A stretch of DNA of 35,065 nt from CAZUTK01 sp964623265 (GTDB lineage: Bacteria > Electryoneota > B3-LCP): NCBI GenBank assembly GCA_964623265.1, contig CAZUTK010000025.1, positions 1 through 35,065 of the forward strand, written 5' to 3'. The notes below the pieces were generated by a model. The model was not told where the DNA came from. It searched no databases and saw only the letters and a program-made list of their open reading frames with translations. Position numbers and translations under genes: made by a program. Below are positions 33,784-35,065 of the stretch, piece by piece; position 1 is the first letter of the stretch, and each line of letters begins with the position of its first letter.

Positions 33784-34459
33784 GCATATTTCGCAGGAGT
33801 AATAGTCGGACCAACTGCGTGATCGCCATGGTGGCGGCGGCGACATACGTCCAGGCGGCTGCGTTTAAGACGCTGCGCGCGTGGGGTAATTCGCTTTCGG
33901 AGAGATAGCCGCCTTCGCGCAGGAGAGCCAAAGCGCGAGCAGAAGCGTTCAATTCCACCGGCAGCGTTACCAAACTGAAGAAGACCGCCGCGCTGAAGAA
34001 GATGATGCCCACATCCATCAGCCAGCTCACACTGCTGAAGAGGAATCCGATGAAAAACAGAGGGAAAGCGAGGATCGAGCCGAAATTGGCGACGGGTACC
34101 ATCGTTGAGCGCAGCATCAGCGGGCCGTAATTATCGGCGTGCTGGAGCGCATGGCCGGTTTCATGCGCCGCCACTCCTAGCGCGGCGACGGAATTGGAGT
34201 CATACACGGCTTCCGAAAGACGCAGTTTGCGGGATTTCGGGTCGTAGTGATCGGTTAGAGAACCTTTGGTCTCTTCCACCGGCACGTCGCCCAATCCCCG
34301 CATATTCAGCAGGGCTCTTGCGACTTCTCGCCCCGTGTAACCCCGTGTGGATCGAACCCGGCTGTAGCGGGTAAACGTATTTTTCACCTTCGCCTGAGCG
34401 TAGAACGCCAGAATCAACGCCGGGATCAGAAGGATGAACGTCGGATCCATCATAAACAT
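33776..34459 (-). CDS. YugP-like membrane zinc metallopeptidase
   Basis: A 227-residue member of the YugP (neutral zinc metallopeptidase 2) family. The zinc motif HETGH is at 99-103 inside AAHETGHALQH, with Glu100 the likely base. A hydrophobic start and three membrane helices (about 5-22, 128-160, 200-220) make it integral to the membrane. The start follows GAGGAA by six bases and lies nine bases after the fmt stop. The substrate is unknown. Its presence between fmt and rsmB differs from the familiar Bacillus order. Confidence 0.92.
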   Translation of the reverse strand: MFMMDPTFILLIPALILAFYAQAKVKNTFTRYSRVRSTRGYTGREVARALLNMRGLGDVPVEETKGSLTDHYDPKSRKLRLSEAVYDSNSVAALGVAAHETGHALQHADNYGPLMLRSTMVPVANFGSILAFPLFFIGFLFSSVSWLMDVGIIFFSAAVFFSLVTLPVELNASARALALLREGGYLSESELPHARSVLNAAAWTYVAAATMAITQLVRLLLLRNMRD

Positions 34460-34468
34460 TTCGCTTCC

Positions 34469-35065
34469 TCAACGATTAGACTTCAACTTACCGCGAAAAC
34501 GAAAACCTCGCAGAAACTCCTTAACTGACATTTTTTTTCGTCCTTGCACCTGTAATTCCACAATTCTCAGAGCACCGTCGCCGGTGCCGATCAGGATGCA
34601 ATCGTCGCGGATCAGCATTTCGCCGGCAGCCGGCGGGCTGTTCATCGGTTCGATTCCGCTTTTGTAGAATTTCCAGTACTGATGATCGAACCAAGATCCC
34701 GCGCCGGGTTCCGGAGACAACGCCCGAATTTGATTGTGGATTTCGACCGCCGAACGCAGCCAGTCTATTTCACAATGCTCTTTGGTGATCTTCGGCGCTG
34801 GCGTGGCGAGGGGGTGTTCCTGCGGACGGGCTTGTAAAGAGCCCGTTTCCAGTTCATTCAGTGCCTCCACCATCAGATCCGCACCGATAACCGCGAGCTT
34901 TTCGGCTAAGGTTCCTGCGTCATCTTCGCTTTGGATTTTTACCCGAACCTGCTTTAAGATGTTCCCCGTATCCACCGACTTTTCGATGCGGAATACGGTG
35001 ACGCCGGTTTCGGTTTCCCCATTCCAAAGCGCCCATTGGATGGGCGCCGCGCCGCGATAAGCAGG
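34469..35065 (-). CDS. fmt: Methionyl-tRNA formyltransferase, C-terminal part (runs off right edge)
   Basis: The frame is open to base 35065, giving the last 198 residues of Fmt, which formylates initiator Met-tRNA using 10-formyl-THF. The catalytic-domain end PAYRGAAPIQWALWNGE with the TGVTVF segment matches the family, followed by the loosely conserved C-terminal tRNA-binding domain (about the last 100 residues). The N-terminal formyl-donor motif SLLP is outside the window. A downstream Met at 34975 is not the true start. It lies upstream of the YugP gene and rsmB, as in many fmt-rsmB operons. Confidence 0.95.
   Translation of the reverse strand, partial: PAYRGAAPIQWALWNGETETGVTVFRIEKSVDTGNILKQVRVKIQSEDDAGTLAEKLAVIGADLMVEALNELETGSLQARPQEHPLATPAPKITKEHCEIDWLRSAVEIHNQIRALSPEPGAGSWFDHQYWKFYKSGIEPMNSPPAAGEMLIRDDCILIGTGDGALRIVELQVQGRKKMSVKEFLRGFRFRGKLKSNR

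Overview
The window looks like a chromosomal segment of an uncultured Gram-negative bacterium with moderately high GC. Outer-membrane features are frequent: several lipoproteins, a beta-barrel protein, a LpxL-type acyltransferase and a DUF1318/YdbL-like lipoprotein. PD40-propeller/TPR/CHAT proteins, long Ig-repeat lipoproteins, a DUF362 plus polyferredoxin pair and a split FtcD/FchA pair are reminiscent of FCB-type candidate phyla (KSB1-like). That placement is inference from gene content only. There are no rRNAs, tRNAs, CRISPR arrays or insertion sequences that I can see. Coding density is very high; the longest gap without a gene is 276 bases (8647-8922).

Left part (1-8646, minus strand): folD, a small DUF1318 lipoprotein and a giant exported protein that runs off the left edge form one operon. 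The giant protein (at least 2387 residues) combines a six-bladed PD40/TolB-like propeller, long TPR arrays, a degenerate CHAT domain, more TPRs and the lead-in helices of a second CHAT domain.

Centre (8847-16145, plus strand): a divergent promoter region with a perfect 18-base palindrome drives five tightly packed genes. They are an exported beta-sandwich protein, an exported FecR-domain lipoprotein, an outer-membrane barrel protein, a CHASE2-class III nucleotide cyclase and a LpxL/HtrB-like acyltransferase. The set ends in a strong terminator. Together with the CHAT protein it forms the most interesting locus here: a candidate envelope-sensing system joining an extracytoplasmic FecR domain, a barrel, cAMP-type signalling and a CHAT protein.

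16163-19354 (minus) is a lipoprotein of about nine Ig-like (invasin/Big-type) domains, convergent on the same terminator.

Right part (19585-35065, all minus): a dense run of mostly housekeeping genes read right to left: fmt (cut by the right edge), a YugP-like metallopeptidase, rsmB, a membrane PASTA protein, rpe, a metallo-beta-lactamase-fold hydrolase, a XerD-like recombinase, an M50-type membrane protease, a PBP4-type carboxypeptidase, a small membrane protein, ftcD, fchA, mutL, miaA, a DUF362 protein (interrupted by a 10-N assembly gap) and a NapH/NapG-like polyferredoxin. Stop/start overlaps (ATGA, TAATG, GTGA) recur, and several genes start with GTG or TTG.
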